From positions 2,728,001 through 2,792,000 of the forward strand of contig NZ_CP060418.1 in NCBI RefSeq assembly GCF_014298075.1: a DNA stretch of 64,000 nucleotides, in the 5' to 3' direction. The position numbers were made by a program, and so were the translations under genes. The notes below the pieces were generated by a model. It made no database searches. It worked only from the letters and a program-made list of their open reading frames with translations, and was not told the DNA's origin. Below, piece by piece: positions 27,962 through 38,343 of the stretch; positions within the stretch are counted from its first letter, which is position 1; each line of letters opens with the position of its first letter. The stretch comes from Enterobacter sp. JUb54. GTDB lineage: Bacteria > Pseudomonadota > Gammaproteobacteria > Enterobacterales > Enterobacteriaceae.

Positions 27962-29266
27962 TTAACGTTCCCAGTATGCCTCTTCCAGGCTATCTTCCCG
28001 TTCCGGCAGGCCACGGCTTAAGCGCGGCGAATGCTGGTTTAAGACCTGATAGCTCACCCGGTTAGCATATTTGCACACCTGCGCCAGCGACGAGTAGGTC
28101 AGCCATTTGCACTTGTGCTTGCTGGAGTTCGGAACGTTGTTACGGTGATAGTTGTTAGCCGTGATGTCATGCAGCAGCGCCGCCAGCGCGCCATCACCCG
28201 CGCCGTTGGTATTCATGATTTTCTCAGGGCCGCCCATGTAGGGCGCAATATGCGAGTAGATCCGCAGCGGATTCTCACAATCCTGATGACGCATGGCGCG
28301 GCTGAATTCAAACTGGTTAAATTCGGCAATCGCCCCTGGCAGCAGCGGATGTTGGGTTTTACGCCGGGCTTCCTCTTCGGTGAAACCAGCCATATACAAG
28401 CCCGCAGGCCCCGCAGTGCACAGCACCAGATCCACCCACTCCAGCGCCTTATCGGAGGCCAGCAGCGGATCGGACAGGCCGGTTAATGCTTCCGCCTCTT
28501 CTTCGTTCATCGCCAGGATGGAGACGTGCTCCGTCAGGAACTGTTGCCACCATTCCGGGTTGTCGGCAATCACATACTTGGTGCCCAGCGTCAACACCAC
28601 CGGGACGTCATGCTTTTTGGCATATTCGATGGCTTTCATCGTGGCATCCGGCATCGGCTCACCCGGCTTGCAGCGCACCAGATAAGAGGTCAGCACCAGC
28701 GCGGAGGCGCCAGCAATCACCGCTTCCGGGACACTTTCCGGACGCAGCTTATTCATGTGGCCCGGGCTGATCGCAAAGGTGCGTTCGCCGGCATCGCTAA
28801 TCAGAGTAAAACAGCGGCCAATCGCCCCGTCCACGCCTTGCAGGTAGTTCAGGTCGGTACGGCTGGAGGTGTTGCACAGATAGCGGTAGGCGTAGCCGCC
28901 GATTTCGATATTGCTGCACATGACGCCGAGCAGCACCGAGCGGTCATCCGCCAGCACAGAATAGTTGTGCATGGTATTGCCGATCGTCCCACCGGCAAAC
29001 TGATGGGTAATCAGGTTATCGCGGAGCAGTTCCTGATACAGCGCTTCGGCGACGTCATCTTCAATCACCAGAGAGTGGCCGGCACTCAGGCCATAGCGCT
29101 GGATAAACGCCTCATCGACTTTCGCTTCGATATCGACCAGCGTTTGGTCGATACCCACCACCCAGGCGATGTTAGATTCATTTTCCGGCTGAATTTGTTG
29201 CAGCAGCGGATCGCGCGCATTAACGGGAAAATAGTGTTTGGATTTGCGTTTACCGGGAAATTTCAT
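27962..29266 (-). CDS. gsk: Inosine-guanosine kinase Gsk
   Basis: Gsk phosphorylates guanosine and inosine to their 5'-monophosphates with ATP in purine salvage. It is 434 aa as in E. coli and belongs to the PfkB/ribokinase fold. The GGTIGNTMHNYSVL segment lies in the N-terminal half, and the anion hole/catalytic base motif is NTNGAGDGA. hemH lies 63 bp upstream; the aes esterase gene found there in E. coli is absent. Confidence 0.96.
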   Translation of the reverse strand: MKFPGKRKSKHYFPVNARDPLLQQIQPENESNIAWVVGIDQTLVDIEAKVDEAFIQRYGLSAGHSLVIEDDVAEALYQELLRDNLITHQFAGGTIGNTMHNYSVLADDRSVLLGVMCSNIEIGGYAYRYLCNTSSRTDLNYLQGVDGAIGRCFTLISDAGERTFAISPGHMNKLRPESVPEAVIAGASALVLTSYLVRCKPGEPMPDATMKAIEYAKKHDVPVVLTLGTKYVIADNPEWWQQFLTEHVSILAMNEEEAEALTGLSDPLLASDKALEWVDLVLCTAGPAGLYMAGFTEEEARRKTQHPLLPGAIAEFNQFEFSRAMRHQDCENPLRIYSHIAPYMGGPEKIMNTNGAGDGALAALLHDITANNYHRNNVPNSSKHKCKWLTYSSLAQVCKYANRVSYQVLNQHSPRLSRGLPEREDSLEEAYWER

Positions 29267-29329
29267 AGTGGTGATTTAGTGGCTGTGGACAAGCGAGGAA
29301 TAATAGCATATTCCCCGCGCCACGCACGA

Positions 29330-30292
29330 TCAGCGATATGCCGCCGTCAGGTCCACCATCATTTCAATATGCGCGTCGTTATCATTGAGCGCCGGAATGT
29401 ATTCATATTTCTGCCCGCCAGCCTCCAGGAAGATTTCCTGATTCTGTACCGCAATCTCCTCCAGCGTTTCGAGGCAGTCGGCAGCAAAGCCCGGACAGAT
29501 AACCTGAATGTGTTTGACCCCCTTCTCCCCCAACATTTTTAAAGTCTCGTCGGTATAGGGCGTCAGCCATGGTTCGCGGCCAAAGCGCGACTGGAAGGTC
29601 ATCATGGCGCGGTCCGGTGAAAGACCCAGCGCCGACACCAGTTCACGCGTGGTATCGCGACAGCGCTGCGGGTAGTCATCCCCTTCATGGGCAAAGCGCT
29701 GGGGGATCCCGTGATAGGAGAGCAGCAGCACATCGGGCTCGCCATGCACCGCGAACGAGGCACGAACGCTTTCCGCCAGCGCCTTGATGTAGCTGGTGTC
29801 ATCGGCGTAATCACGAATAAACGACACGCCCGGAACCGCCCGCTTTTTGGCCAGAATGCGCGCCAGTTCATCCCACACCGCCGCCACGGTGGAACAGGAG
29901 TATTGCGGATACATCGGCAGCACCACGATATGGTTCACGCCCTGTGCCAGCAGTTCATCTACCGCGCTTTCCAGCGCAGGCGAGCCGTAGCTCATGCCTA
30001 AGGCCACCGGCGTATCGGGTAAACGTGCGGCCAGCGCCTGCTGCTGCCGGCGGCTGTAGACCAGCAGCGGAGAGCCTTCTTCCATCCATACCGATTGATA
30101 TAGTTTTGCGACCCGCGGTCCACGTAGCGGCAGGATCACGCCACGCAGTAACGGCCACCACAGCAGACGAGGCGTATCCACCACGCGCGTGTCGCTGAGA
30201 AACTGTCGCAGGTAGCGCTTCACCGCATCGGGCGTGGGCGCATCGGGAGTGCCTAAGTTGGCTAACAAGATACCTGTTTTCGTCTGCTGCAT
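29330..30292 (-). CDS. hemH: Ferrochelatase HemH
   Basis: HemH inserts Fe2+ into protoporphyrin IX, the last step of heme synthesis, as a peripheral membrane enzyme. It is 320 aa as in E. coli. The ferrochelatase active-site histidine lies in LLSYHGIP, with [14 protein letters not shown] upstream and the [15 protein letters not shown] signature near the C-terminus. It lies downstream of adk on the same strand, separated by a 10-bp stem-loop. Confidence 0.97.
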   Translation of the reverse strand: MQQTKTGILLANLGTPDAPTPDAVKRYLRQFLSDTRVVDTPRLLWWPLLRGVILPLRGPRVAKLYQSVWMEEGSPLLVYSRRQQQALAARLPDTPVALGMSYGSPALESAVDELLAQGVNHIVVLPMYPQYSCSTVAAVWDELARILAKKRAVPGVSFIRDYADDTSYIKALAESVRASFAVHGEPDVLLLSYHGIPQRFAHEGDDYPQRCRDTTRELVSALGLSPDRAMMTFQSRFGREPWLTPYTDETLKMLGEKGVKHIQVICPGFAADCLETLEEIAVQNQEIFLEAGGQKYEYIPALNDNDAHIEMMVDLTAAYR

Positions 30293-30381
30293 TACCGCCT
30301 CTTAACCATTTGAATCGCTGACAATTGTAGCTGAAATGGCGCTAAACGGAACCAATCATAGAAAAAGGTAGAATGAGAGGT

Positions 30382-30411
30382 GTTCTCATCCCGCCGTGGC
30401 AGGATGAGAAC
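30382..30411 (-). terminator. Stem-loop between adk and hemH
   Basis: GTTCTCATCC (30382-30391) pairs with GGATGAGAAC (30402-30411), a perfect 10-bp stem just past the adk stop. No clear T-run follows on the minus strand, so read-through into hemH is possible. Confidence 0.55.
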
Positions 30412-30419
30412 CAACGGGA

Positions 30420-31097
<678 letters not shown>

Positions 31098-31216
31098 TCA
31101 AAAACGATAAACCATACCACCAGAACGCAGATGGCTCAAGGAAGGCAGAGCGGCTGAAACGGTTAATGGAGGGTTTATTTTGCCTGAAAGGCAGATTTTA
31201 GACGATCTGAGAAGAG

Positions 31217-31261
31217 GCCCTCAGCGGCCCGCGTCTCTGATGAGTCGGGGCCGCTGAGGGC
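31217..31261 (-). terminator. Long stem-loop after htpG
   Basis: GCCCTCAGCGGCCC (31217-31230) pairs perfectly with GGGCCGCTGAGGGC (31248-31261), a 14-bp stem with a 17-nt loop, 15 bp after the htpG stop. It lacks a tight T-run but is the most stable structure in the gap. Confidence 0.65.
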
Positions 31262-31275
31262 AAACAGCAGGGAGA

Positions 31276-33150
31276 TTACGATGCCAGCAGCTGATTCATC
31301 CGGCGAATAAACTGGTTCGGATCTTCCAGCGTACCGCGCTCCGCCAGCAGGGCCTGATCGAGCAGCAGCTCAACCCACTCGCTGAACCGGGCATCTTCCT
31401 GGGTATCCGCCGCGCGTTTCACCAGCGGGTGCGCCGGGTTCAGTTCGAAGATGTACTTCACTTCCGGCGCGGACTGGCCCGCAGCGGCGAACAGCTTCGC
31501 CATCTGGGTGCTCATTTCGTCCGCGTCAGTGGTGACGATAGCCGGGGTATCGGTAAGACGGTGCGTCAGACGGACCTCTTTCACACGCTCGCCCAGCAGG
31601 GTTTTCACGCGGTCAACAAACGGCTCCAGCGCCTTTTCTGCCTCTTTGGTGCTTTCATCCACCTCATCGGCCAGTTTTTCCAGCGACTCGTCGGTTTTCG
31701 CCACTGACTGGAAGGCTTTGCCATCGAACTCGGTCAGATAGCTCATCATCCACTCGTCGATGCGCTCAGACAGCAGCAGGACCTCGATCCCTTTCTTACG
31801 CAGCAGCTCCAGGTGCGGGCTGCTCTTCGCTGCCGCATAGCTGTCGGCGGTGATGTAGTAAATCTTCTCCTGCCCTTCTTTCATGCGGGAGACATACTCT
31901 TCCAGCGACACGGTCTGGGCGGAGGAGTCGGTATGGGTAGAGGCAAAACGCAGCAGCTTCGCGATAGTCTGCTGGTTCGCATTGTCTTCCGCCGGGCCTT
32001 CTTTCAATGCCAGACCAAACTGCTGCCAGAAGGTCTGATATTTTTCGGCGTCGTCTTTCGCCAGTTTCTCCAGCATCTGCAGCACACGCTTGGTCAGCGC
32101 GGTACGCAGGTTGCGGGTGACGCTGCTGTCCTGCAGGATTTCACGCGAGACGTTGAGCGGCAGATCGTTGGAGTCCACAAGGCCACGGACAAAGCGCAGG
32201 TAGTTCGGCATAAACTGCTCGGCTTCATCCATGATGAAGACGCGCTGCACGTACAGCTTCAGACCGTGTTTATGATCGCGGTTCCACATATCCCACGGTG
32301 CCTGGGAAGGGATATACAGCAGGCTGGTGTACTCCTGCTTGCCTTCCACACGGTTGTGGCTCCAGGTCAGCGGGTCGCTGTAGTCATGGGCGATGTGCTT
32401 ATAGAATTCGTTGTATTCGTCGTCTTTAATTTCCGACTTATTACGGGTCCACAGCGCCTGAGCTTTGTTGATTTTTTCCCAGGAGATCACGGTTTCGCCG
32501 TCAACCTCTTCACGCTTTTCGATCTCTACCGGCAGCGCAATATGGTCGGAGTATTTGCTGATGATCGAACGTACGCGCCAGTCGTTAAGGAAATCATCTT
32601 CGCCTTCACGCAGGTGCAGAGTGATTTCGGTACCGCGATCGGCTTTGGTGATATCGGCCACGGTGTAGTCGCCTTCACCGGCTGACTCCCAGAACACGCC
32701 GTTTTCTGCGCTATCGCCCGCCGCACGAGTGCGCACGGTGACTTTATCCGCCACGATAAACGCCGAGTAGAAGCCGACGCCAAACTGACCAATCAGCTGG
32801 CTGTCTTTGGCCTGGTCGGAGCCCATTGATTCGAGGAACGATTTGGTCCCGGATTTGGCAATGGTCCCGAGGTGGTCGATAACGTCTTCACGGTTCATCC
32901 CGATACCGTTATCGGCGATGGTCAGGGTGCGGTTGTCTTTATCAAACGAAACGCGCACGCGCAGTTCACCGTCACCTTCGTACAGGTCGGGCTGGGACAG
33001 CGCGCGGAAGCGCAGCTTGTCCGCCGCATCGGAGGCGTTGGAAATCAGTTCACGCAGGAAAATTTCTTTATTGGAATAAAGAGAATGGATCATCAGGTGC
33101 AGAAGCTGTTTTACCTCTGACTGAAAACCACGAGTTTCTTGTCCTTTCAT
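31276..33150 (-). CDS. htpG: Hsp90-family chaperone HtpG
   Basis: HtpG is the bacterial Hsp90, an ATP-dependent homodimeric chaperone that works with DnaK. It is 624 aa as in E. coli. The N-terminal GHKL ATPase motifs are [32 protein letters not shown] and [11 protein letters not shown]. Middle and C-terminal dimerisation domains follow. A sigma-32 promoter lies upstream (33204-33232). Confidence 0.98.
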   Translation of the reverse strand: MKGQETRGFQSEVKQLLHLMIHSLYSNKEIFLRELISNASDAADKLRFRALSQPDLYEGDGELRVRVSFDKDNRTLTIADNGIGMNREDVIDHLGTIAKSGTKSFLESMGSDQAKDSQLIGQFGVGFYSAFIVADKVTVRTRAAGDSAENGVFWESAGEGDYTVADITKADRGTEITLHLREGEDDFLNDWRVRSIISKYSDHIALPVEIEKREEVDGETVISWEKINKAQALWTRNKSEIKDDEYNEFYKHIAHDYSDPLTWSHNRVEGKQEYTSLLYIPSQAPWDMWNRDHKHGLKLYVQRVFIMDEAEQFMPNYLRFVRGLVDSNDLPLNVSREILQDSSVTRNLRTALTKRVLQMLEKLAKDDAEKYQTFWQQFGLALKEGPAEDNANQQTIAKLLRFASTHTDSSAQTVSLEEYVSRMKEGQEKIYYITADSYAAAKSSPHLELLRKKGIEVLLLSERIDEWMMSYLTEFDGKAFQSVAKTDESLEKLADEVDESTKEAEKALEPFVDRVKTLLGERVKEVRLTHRLTDTPAIVTTDADEMSTQMAKLFAAAGQSAPEVKYIFELNPAHPLVKRAADTQEDARFSEWVELLLDQALLAERGTLEDPNQFIRRMNQLLAS

Positions 33151-33203
33151 CTAAATCAACCTCAACAATGCCATTGTTAATGGTAAAAAAACCGATGAAG
33201 GGG

Positions 33204-33232
33204 AGATGGGGACGGGAGGGGAAATTTTCAAG
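33204..33232 (-). promoter_or_regulatory. Heat-shock (sigma-32) promoter of htpG
   Basis: On the minus strand CTTGAAA (33232-33226) and CCCCATCT (33211-33204) are separated by 14 nt. This matches the sigma-32 consensus CTTGAAA-N13-15-CCCCATNT exactly. It is 54 bp upstream of the htpG ATG and lies between htpG and recR. Confidence 0.92.
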
Positions 33233-33261
33233 CGGAGGCCCCGAAAAGCGCCTCCGTTTGG

Positions 33262-33867
33262 TTAAAAACGAATCTTATGTCGCCCGGCCAGGGAGTGGGA
33301 CAGCGTGGTGCCGTCGACCATTTCCAGCTCGCCGCCGACGGGAACGCCATGGGCAATGCGGCTGGCTTCTACGCCATACTGCGCGCAGAGCTCGGCGATA
33401 TAATTGGCGGTCGCTTCACCTTCCACCGTGGGGTTGGTGGCGAGGATCACTTCCTGCATCGATTCGTCACGCAGGCGCTGCTCCAGGCGATCGAGCCCAA
33501 TGTCATCCGGTCCAATCCCATCGAGTGGTGACAGGTGGCCCATCAGGACAAAATAGCGGCCCGAAAACTGCCCGGTCTGCTCAATCGCGTAGATATCCGC
33601 GGGGCTTTCTACCACGCAGATCTGCCCGTTTTCACGGCGGCGCGGGTTGCTGCAAATATTGCACACTTCCTGCTCGGTGAAAGTGCGGCAATCGGCACAG
33701 TGGCCGATTTCCGACATTGCACGCGTTAACGACTGCGCCAGACGCATCCCGCCGCTACGATCGCGCTGAAGCAGCGTGAACGCCATGCGCTGCGCTGACT
33801 TCGGGCCAACGCCCGGCAGACAGCGCAATGCTTCCATAAGCTGAGTTAACAGCGGGCTGGTTTGCAT
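33262..33867 (-). CDS. recR: Recombination mediator RecR
   Basis: RecR works with RecF and RecO to load RecA on SSB-coated gapped DNA. It is 201 aa as in E. coli. It has an N-terminal HhH region ([17 protein letters not shown]), a C4 zinc motif (CADCRTF...CNICSNPRR) and a Toprim domain with [12 protein letters not shown]. Its ATG overlaps the ybaB TGA as TGATG, giving the conserved dnaX-ybaB-recR order. Confidence 0.97.
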   Translation of the reverse strand: MQTSPLLTQLMEALRCLPGVGPKSAQRMAFTLLQRDRSGGMRLAQSLTRAMSEIGHCADCRTFTEQEVCNICSNPRRRENGQICVVESPADIYAIEQTGQFSGRYFVLMGHLSPLDGIGPDDIGLDRLEQRLRDESMQEVILATNPTVEGEATANYIAELCAQYGVEASRIAHGVPVGGELEMVDGTTLSHSLAGRHKIRF

Positions 33868-34199
33868 CAGAATGGCATCTTAAAGCCAGGCGGCAGCTGC
33901 ATACCGGAGGAGACGGAGGCCATCTTCTCTTTCTGGGTCTCTTCAATGCGACGCGCCGCATCGTTGAACGCCGCAGCCACGAGGTCTTCCAGCATGTCTT
34001 TGTCGTCTTCCAGCAGGCTCGGGTCGATTTCCACGCGACGGCAGTTATGTGCGCCGTTGATGGTCACTTTAACCAGACCGGCACCGGATTCACCGGTGAC
34101 TTCCAGCTGGGCGATCTCTTCCTGCATTTTCTGCATTTTGTCTTGCATCTGCTGGGCCTGCTTCATCAGGTTACCCAGGCCGCCTTTTCCACCAAACAT
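33867..34199 (-). CDS. ybaB: Nucleoid-associated protein YbaB (EbfC family)
   Basis: YbaB is a small dimeric DNA-binding protein of the EbfC family. It is 110 aa, against 109 in E. coli. The Met/Gln/Lys-rich N-terminal helix ([17 protein letters not shown]) and the central [19 protein letters not shown] are typical. It lies between dnaX and recR with a coupled stop/start to recR. Confidence 0.95.
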   Translation of the reverse strand: MFGGKGGLGNLMKQAQQMQDKMQKMQEEIAQLEVTGESGAGLVKVTINGAHNCRRVEIDPSLLEDDKDMLEDLVAAAFNDAARRIEETQKEKMASVSSGMQLPPGFKMPF

Positions 34200-34256
34200 A
34201 GGCTTCTCTCTCAGTAAGTCATCGTTAAGGATGCTGACCGCAAGTTAAACTTGCAA

Positions 34257-36173
34257 TCAAATGGGGCGAATACTCTCTTCATCCAGGTCCGCATCGAAGA
34301 ACCGACGCAGCGTCTGAATGTTGTTATCCGCAATAATCGCTTCGCGCGCTTGCGCGAGCTTCTCTTCATAAATTGCCTGCCGCCACTCCAGCGGCGTGCG
34401 CATCGCAGGATTATCGTCTTCTACGATGGTCAGTTCAACCGGTGAACCGTACAATATGCCAAGCGCTTCGGCCAGCTTTTGCTGCGCACCGGCGGAATTC
34501 AGATGCCGCTGGCTCGGACGCAGATGCAGGCAGATTCGCTGACCCTCCTGCTCTTTCCAGGAATTCAGCGCCACCTGCTCCACCAGCTTCGGTACGGCAA
34601 GCTGATGGACCTCTGCCGCCCAGCTATCGCGCTCGACGGCTTCCAGCGCCAGCCTGGCCGCCAGCTCCGGCGTTTTTTCATGCTCCAGCGCTTTCTTCAG
34701 CGCTTTCGGCGTCGCCACCTCTTCTTTCACGGTTTCGACGACGGTGGTCGATGTCCAGCGATAGGCTTCTTTTTTAGCCGGTGCTTTTTCCTGTACCGCC
34801 GCGACGGCAGGACGCGCCTGCACGCGCTCGGTAATCGAACTTAAGCGCTCCAGCGCAGCGTTATTCACCGGCCGCGCGCGGGATGCGGCTGCCGGTTCAC
34901 TCTTTTTTGGTGTGGGTGCTCCCTGACCACGCTGCAGCTGGCTGCGAGCCGCCAGCACCTGGCTGGTGGTTTGCGGCAAATTCTGCGGCGGTTGCGACTG
35001 CCCGACGGGGGCTGACGGCGCGGCGGCCTGAACCGGTGCGACCGGTATCGCTGGCGCGGGTTTTACCTCGGGTTCTGGCAGCGGCGTACGCGGATGAAAC
35101 GCCAGCGCACGCAGTAACGTCATTTCGACGCCCATGCGTCGGTCTGGCGCATAGGGCAGCTCTTTACGGCCAATTAACAGCGTCTGATAGTATAGCTGGA
35201 CATCAGCAGGCGGCACGGTGCGCGCGAGTTCGCGCATGCGCAGTTCAATGGCGGCCATGTCCGCGCCCAGCGCCGAAGGCGACAGCTGAACCATCGCAAT
35301 GCGGTGCAGCAGGCTCTGCATTTCAACCAGCAAGGCTTCCCACTCAACACCACGGGAAGCGGCATCGTTGACGCCCGCCATAACGCGTTCGCCATCGGCA
35401 GCCACCAGCGCTTCAATCAGCGACAGCGCCTGATCGTCGTCGAGCGTACCCAGCATGGTACTGACCGACTCCGCCGTCAGGCGGCCATCGCCGCTGGCAA
35501 TCGCCTGGTCGGTGAGACTTAACGCGTCGCGCAGGCTGCCATCCGCCGCACGCGACAGCAGCTGCAGCGCGCGGGATTCAAAGGCAATCTGCTCTTCACC
35601 GAGAATATGTTCAAGCTGATGGCGGATCTGTTCGACATCCAGCGCCTTCAGATGGAACTGCAGGCAGCGCGACAGGATCGTCACCGGCAGCTTCTGCGGA
35701 TCGGTGGTCGCCAGCAGGAATTTGACGTGCGCCGGCGGCTCTTCCAGCGTTTTTAACAACGCGTTGAAGCTATGGCGCGACAGCATATGGACTTCGTCGA
35801 TCAGATAGACCTTAAAGCGGCCACGGGCCGGCGCGTACTGGACGTTATCCAGCAGGTCGCGGGTATCTTCGACTTTGGTTCGAGAAGCGGCATCGATCTC
35901 AATCAGATCGACAAAGCGCCCCTGCTCTATTTCCCGGCAGTTATTGCATACGCCGCACGGCGTGGCGGTAATACCGGTTTCGCAGTTCAATCCTTTCGCA
36001 AGCAGGCGGGCGATCGAGGTTTTCCCTACGCCACGGGTGCCGGAAAAGAGATAAGCGTGATGAATGCGCCCTAACGATAAGCCATTCGCCAGTGCGGTCA
36101 GCACATGTTCCTGGCCGACGACGTCAGCAAAGGTTTGTGGGCGCCATTTACGGGCTAAGACCTGATAACTCAT
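34257..36173 (-). CDS. dnaX: DNA polymerase III tau subunit DnaX
   Basis: Tau is the clamp-loader ATPase that also tethers polymerase cores and DnaB. It is 638 aa, against 643 in E. coli. It has an AAA+ Walker A GTRGVGKTS, the zinc module CGVCNNC, the Walker B/DExx region LIDEVHMLS, the arginine finger segment LSRCLQF, a proline-rich linker, and the C-terminal tau domains. An AAAAAAG slippery heptamer at 34908-34902 yields gamma (annotated separately). ybaB and recR follow. Confidence 0.98.
   Translation of the reverse strand: MSYQVLARKWRPQTFADVVGQEHVLTALANGLSLGRIHHAYLFSGTRGVGKTSIARLLAKGLNCETGITATPCGVCNNCREIEQGRFVDLIEIDAASRTKVEDTRDLLDNVQYAPARGRFKVYLIDEVHMLSRHSFNALLKTLEEPPAHVKFLLATTDPQKLPVTILSRCLQFHLKALDVEQIRHQLEHILGEEQIAFESRALQLLSRAADGSLRDALSLTDQAIASGDGRLTAESVSTMLGTLDDDQALSLIEALVAADGERVMAGVNDAASRGVEWEALLVEMQSLLHRIAMVQLSPSALGADMAAIELRMRELARTVPPADVQLYYQTLLIGRKELPYAPDRRMGVEMTLLRALAFHPRTPLPEPEVKPAPAIPVAPVQAAAPSAPVGQSQPPQNLPQTTSQVLAARSQLQRGQGAPTPKKSEPAAASRARPVNNAALERLSSITERVQARPAVAAVQEKAPAKKEAYRWTSTTVVETVKEEVATPKALKKALEHEKTPELAARLALEAVERDSWAAEVHQLAVPKLVEQVALNSWKEQEGQRICLHLRPSQRHLNSAGAQQKLAEALGILYGSPVELTIVEDDNPAMRTPLEWRQAIYEEKLAQAREAIIADNNIQTLRRFFDADLDEESIRPI
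34897..36173 (-). CDS. dnaX: DNA polymerase III gamma subunit, -1 frameshift product of dnaX
   Basis: Gamma is the short clamp-loader form. After the A-AAA-AAG site (34908-34902) a -1 shift reads GAG then TGA (34899-34897), giving about 425 aa ending KKE. All three stimulators known from E. coli are present: an internal Shine-Dalgarno AGGGAG (34924-34919) exactly 10 nt before the heptamer, the heptamer itself, and a GC-rich hairpin just downstream (ACCGGC.../...GCCGGT). Confidence 0.9.
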
Positions 36174-36239
36174 GGGCTGGCTCTGAAACGCTGGAAGGTG
36201 AAATCACGAGGGGGTCATGCTATCACAGCCCCGCCCGAT

Positions 36240-36411
36240 CGGCGAGGCTATGTATCTGGAAATGCTTCGAGCCTGTCTCAGTAGACGTAATTGGCGCAGG
36301 CAGTTTGAACACGGACAGCGCGGAAAAACCGGAGCGTACATGTAGTACGTGAGGATTTTGAGCACTGCCCAGGTTCAACATGACAAGCAAAATAGTCTAA
36401 TGTGCAGGCTC
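36240..36411. repeat. Candidate dispersed repeat in the apt-dnaX spacer
   Basis: The spacer holds a distinctive sequence with a small palindrome CGTACATGTAGTACG (about 36332-36346), then GAGGATTTTGAGCACTGCCC and AGGTTCAACATGACAAGCAA. I recall closely related segments after other genes in enterobacterial genomes, but no second copy is in this window. The exact borders are uncertain. No gene is seen here. Confidence 0.45.
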
Positions 36412-36963
36412 TTAGTGGCCCGGGAAAGGAACCAGGCTATAGCAATTGATGCCCAGTTTTTCCAGACGCTGCTCACCGCCCAGATCGAACAGATTGATAA
36501 TGAAGGCTGCATCATGCACTTCGCCACCCAGACGACGGATCAGCTTCACCGTCGCATCAATGGTGCCGCCGGTTGCCAGCAGATCGTCGACCACCAGCAC
36601 TTTATCACCGGCGTTGATCGCATCAACATGGATTTCCAGCTGATCGGTGCCATATTCCAGCTCGTAGCTTTCGGCAATGGTTTCACGCGGCAGCTTACGG
36701 GGTTTACGTACCGGCACAAAGCCCACACCCAACGCCAGCGCAACCGGGGCGCCAAACAGGAAACCACGCGCTTCGGTCCCAACCACCTTGGTAATACCCG
36801 CGTCTTTATAACGCTCGGCCAGAAGTTCAATGCTGAGCGCATAGGCTTTCGGGTCTTCCAGTAAGCTGGTGACATCACGGAAAAGGATGCCAGGCTTCGG
36901 GTAGTCCTGGATGCTTTGGATGCTGTTCTTCAGATATTCAAGCTGCTGTGCAGTTGCGGTCAT
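36412..36963 (-). CDS. apt: Adenine phosphoribosyltransferase Apt
   Basis: Apt makes AMP from adenine and PRPP. It is 183 aa from the ATG at 36963, the E. coli length; the frame opening at 37047 carries an unrelated leader. The PRPP motif is [13 protein letters not shown], and the N-terminal block is [18 protein letters not shown]. It lies upstream of dnaX on the same strand, but the 238-bp spacer suggests a partly separate unit. Confidence 0.97.
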   Translation of the reverse strand: MTATAQQLEYLKNSIQSIQDYPKPGILFRDVTSLLEDPKAYALSIELLAERYKDAGITKVVGTEARGFLFGAPVALALGVGFVPVRKPRKLPRETIAESYELEYGTDQLEIHVDAINAGDKVLVVDDLLATGGTIDATVKLIRRLGGEVHDAAFIINLFDLGGEQRLEKLGINCYSLVPFPGH

Positions 36964-37113
36964 AAGTTTATGCCTGATTAAAACAGTGTTACTCACGGGC
37001 GTGCAAAATGGGCCAAAGAAACATTTGTTCAACCTTTGACCAGGCATGCCCGCGCTCGAAAACGCCAGAATTTACTGTCTGTCAGCGACAATTGCAACCT
37101 TCATTATTGTGCA

Positions 37114-37491
37114 TCAGTGCTTTTGTTGCTTTGTATCAACCACCGGAATGCGCCACATAAATATCAGCAGGCAGGTCAGTATTACCAGCAGCAAGATGCG
37201 CACCCATGTAAGCTTAACCAGCCACAGCGAAAGGGCAAAGGTCAGCAGGATCATGACTATCGCCCGCGGCTTGGCGCCAGGCGGCATCGCGCGGTACTGC
37301 TGCCAGTGGCGAAGATAGCCGCCAAACCAGGAACGATACAGCAACCAGTAGTGAAAACGCGGTGATGAACGGGCAAAACACCAGGCCGCCAGCAGAATAA
37401 ACGGCGTGGTTGGCAACAAAGGCAAAAAGATGCCCAGCGTCCCCAGGGCTACCGCCAGCCAGCCAATGATGATTAAAATAATACGTGGCAT
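37114..37491 (-). CDS. ybaN: DUF454 inner membrane protein YbaN
   Basis: YbaN is a small membrane protein of unknown function. It is 125 aa from the ATG at 37491, the E. coli length; an in-frame ATG at 37509 cannot be excluded because neither has a strong ribosome binding site. There are three hydrophobic helices (residues 3-40 and 85-115) and the DUF454 signature LGIFLPLLPTTPFILLAAWC followed by FARSSPRFHYWL. It is divergent from priC with only 69 bp between starts. Confidence 0.88.
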   Translation of the reverse strand: MPRIILIIIGWLAVALGTLGIFLPLLPTTPFILLAAWCFARSSPRFHYWLLYRSWFGGYLRHWQQYRAMPPGAKPRAIVMILLTFALSLWLVKLTWVRILLLVILTCLLIFMWRIPVVDTKQQKH

Positions 37492-37560
37492 AATGCGAAT
37501 CGTTATCAAGCAGAGATGGCTACTGTAGCACAGTTGTTTATCGAGGTAGGGAGGAGTTCA

Positions 37561-38088
37561 TTGAAAACAACCCGGCTTTTACAAACGCTGGAAAATCAGC
37601 TGGCCCAGTTGGCGGTACAGCTTGCACCGCTGGCGCAGCATGCGACGCTCAGCGCCCGTTTCGACCGGCAGTTGTTTCGCACCCGCAGTACATTGATGCA
37701 GTCTTGTCTTGAAGAAGCGCAGCAGCATTTTGCTGAGCTGCGCCAGGCGGTGGAGAACCAGCAGCTGCCGCAGGTGAGCTGGCTGGCGGAACGGCTGGTC
37801 GCGCAAATCGCCGCCCTGAACCGGGAGGCGGCCACCTGGTCTCTGCGTCAATGGGATAGCGCTTCCCCCGGACTGCAACGCTGGCAGCGGCGGCGGTTGC
37901 AGCATCAGGAGTATGAACGTCGGCTGCTGGCGATGAGAAACGATCGCCAGCGTCAACTGGCGCAAGCGACAACGCTTGAGGATCAGCAACGGCTGGCCAA
38001 AGAGGTGGACGCCTATGCCGGACGCCTGGCGCGCTGTCGCGATGCACTGGAAAAAATAGAAGCCGTACTGGCACGTATCACGCGCTAA
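37561..38088 (+). CDS. priC: Primosomal replication protein PriC
   Basis: PriC restarts stalled forks by loading DnaB through SSB remodelling. The best start is a TTG at 37561, just after the strong site GGGAGGAG (37549-37556). It gives 175 aa, the E. coli length, beginning [13 protein letters not shown]. The longer frame from ATG 37516 would put that ribosome binding site inside the gene. The protein is helical and Arg/Gln-rich, with [10 protein letters not shown] and [13 protein letters not shown] conserved. rsmS follows after 14 bp. Confidence 0.9.
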   Translation: MKTTRLLQTLENQLAQLAVQLAPLAQHATLSARFDRQLFRTRSTLMQSCLEEAQQHFAELRQAVENQQLPQVSWLAERLVAQIAALNREAATWSLRQWDSASPGLQRWQRRRLQHQEYERRLLAMRNDRQRQLAQATTLEDQQRLAKEVDAYAGRLARCRDALEKIEAVLARITR

Positions 38089-38102
38089 CAGAAGGAAACG
38101 CA

Positions 38103-38267
38103 ATGTCCCTGGAAACCGCCCCGGATGAGGTCAAACTGGCCGTTGATTTGATTATGCTGCTCGAAGAGAACCAGGTCCCGGCACGGACGGTGCTGGGTGC
38201 ACTGGAGATAATCAAACGAGATTATGAGAAAAAACTAAGCCAGCCAGGCACCCAGACCAGCGAATAA
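38103..38267 (+). CDS. rsmS: Small protein RsmS (YbaM, DUF2496)
   Basis: RsmS/YbaM is a 54-aa protein (53 in E. coli), beginning [20 protein letters not shown] and followed by [12 protein letters not shown]. It is helical and acidic. In Pectobacterium RsmS affects secondary metabolism; the E. coli function is not settled. The ATG is preceded by AGAAGGAAACGC. It forms a two-gene unit with priC and ends at a strong terminator. Confidence 0.93.
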   Translation: MSLETAPDEVKLAVDLIMLLEENQVPARTVLGALEIIKRDYEKKLSQPGTQTSE

Positions 38268-38290
38268 AGCAACGCTAACTCACATCGTTA

Positions 38291-38326
38291 ATCAACAAGG
38301 GCGGCACCCTGGCCGCCCTTGTTGAT
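38291..38326. terminator. Bidirectional stem-loop between rsmS and mscK
   Basis: ATCAACAAGGGCGGC (38291-38305) pairs perfectly with GCCGCCCTTGTTGAT (38312-38326), a 15-bp stem with a 6-nt loop. It serves the convergent stops of rsmS and mscK. T-rich tracts lie within the stem ends rather than after it. Confidence 0.8.
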
Positions 38327-38343
38327 CGTCAATCTACCGCACT

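Noticed and set aside
28526-29542. 338-codon plus-strand frame across gsk and hemH
   Set aside because: It runs antisense through two conserved genes and their spacer, with no supporting signals.
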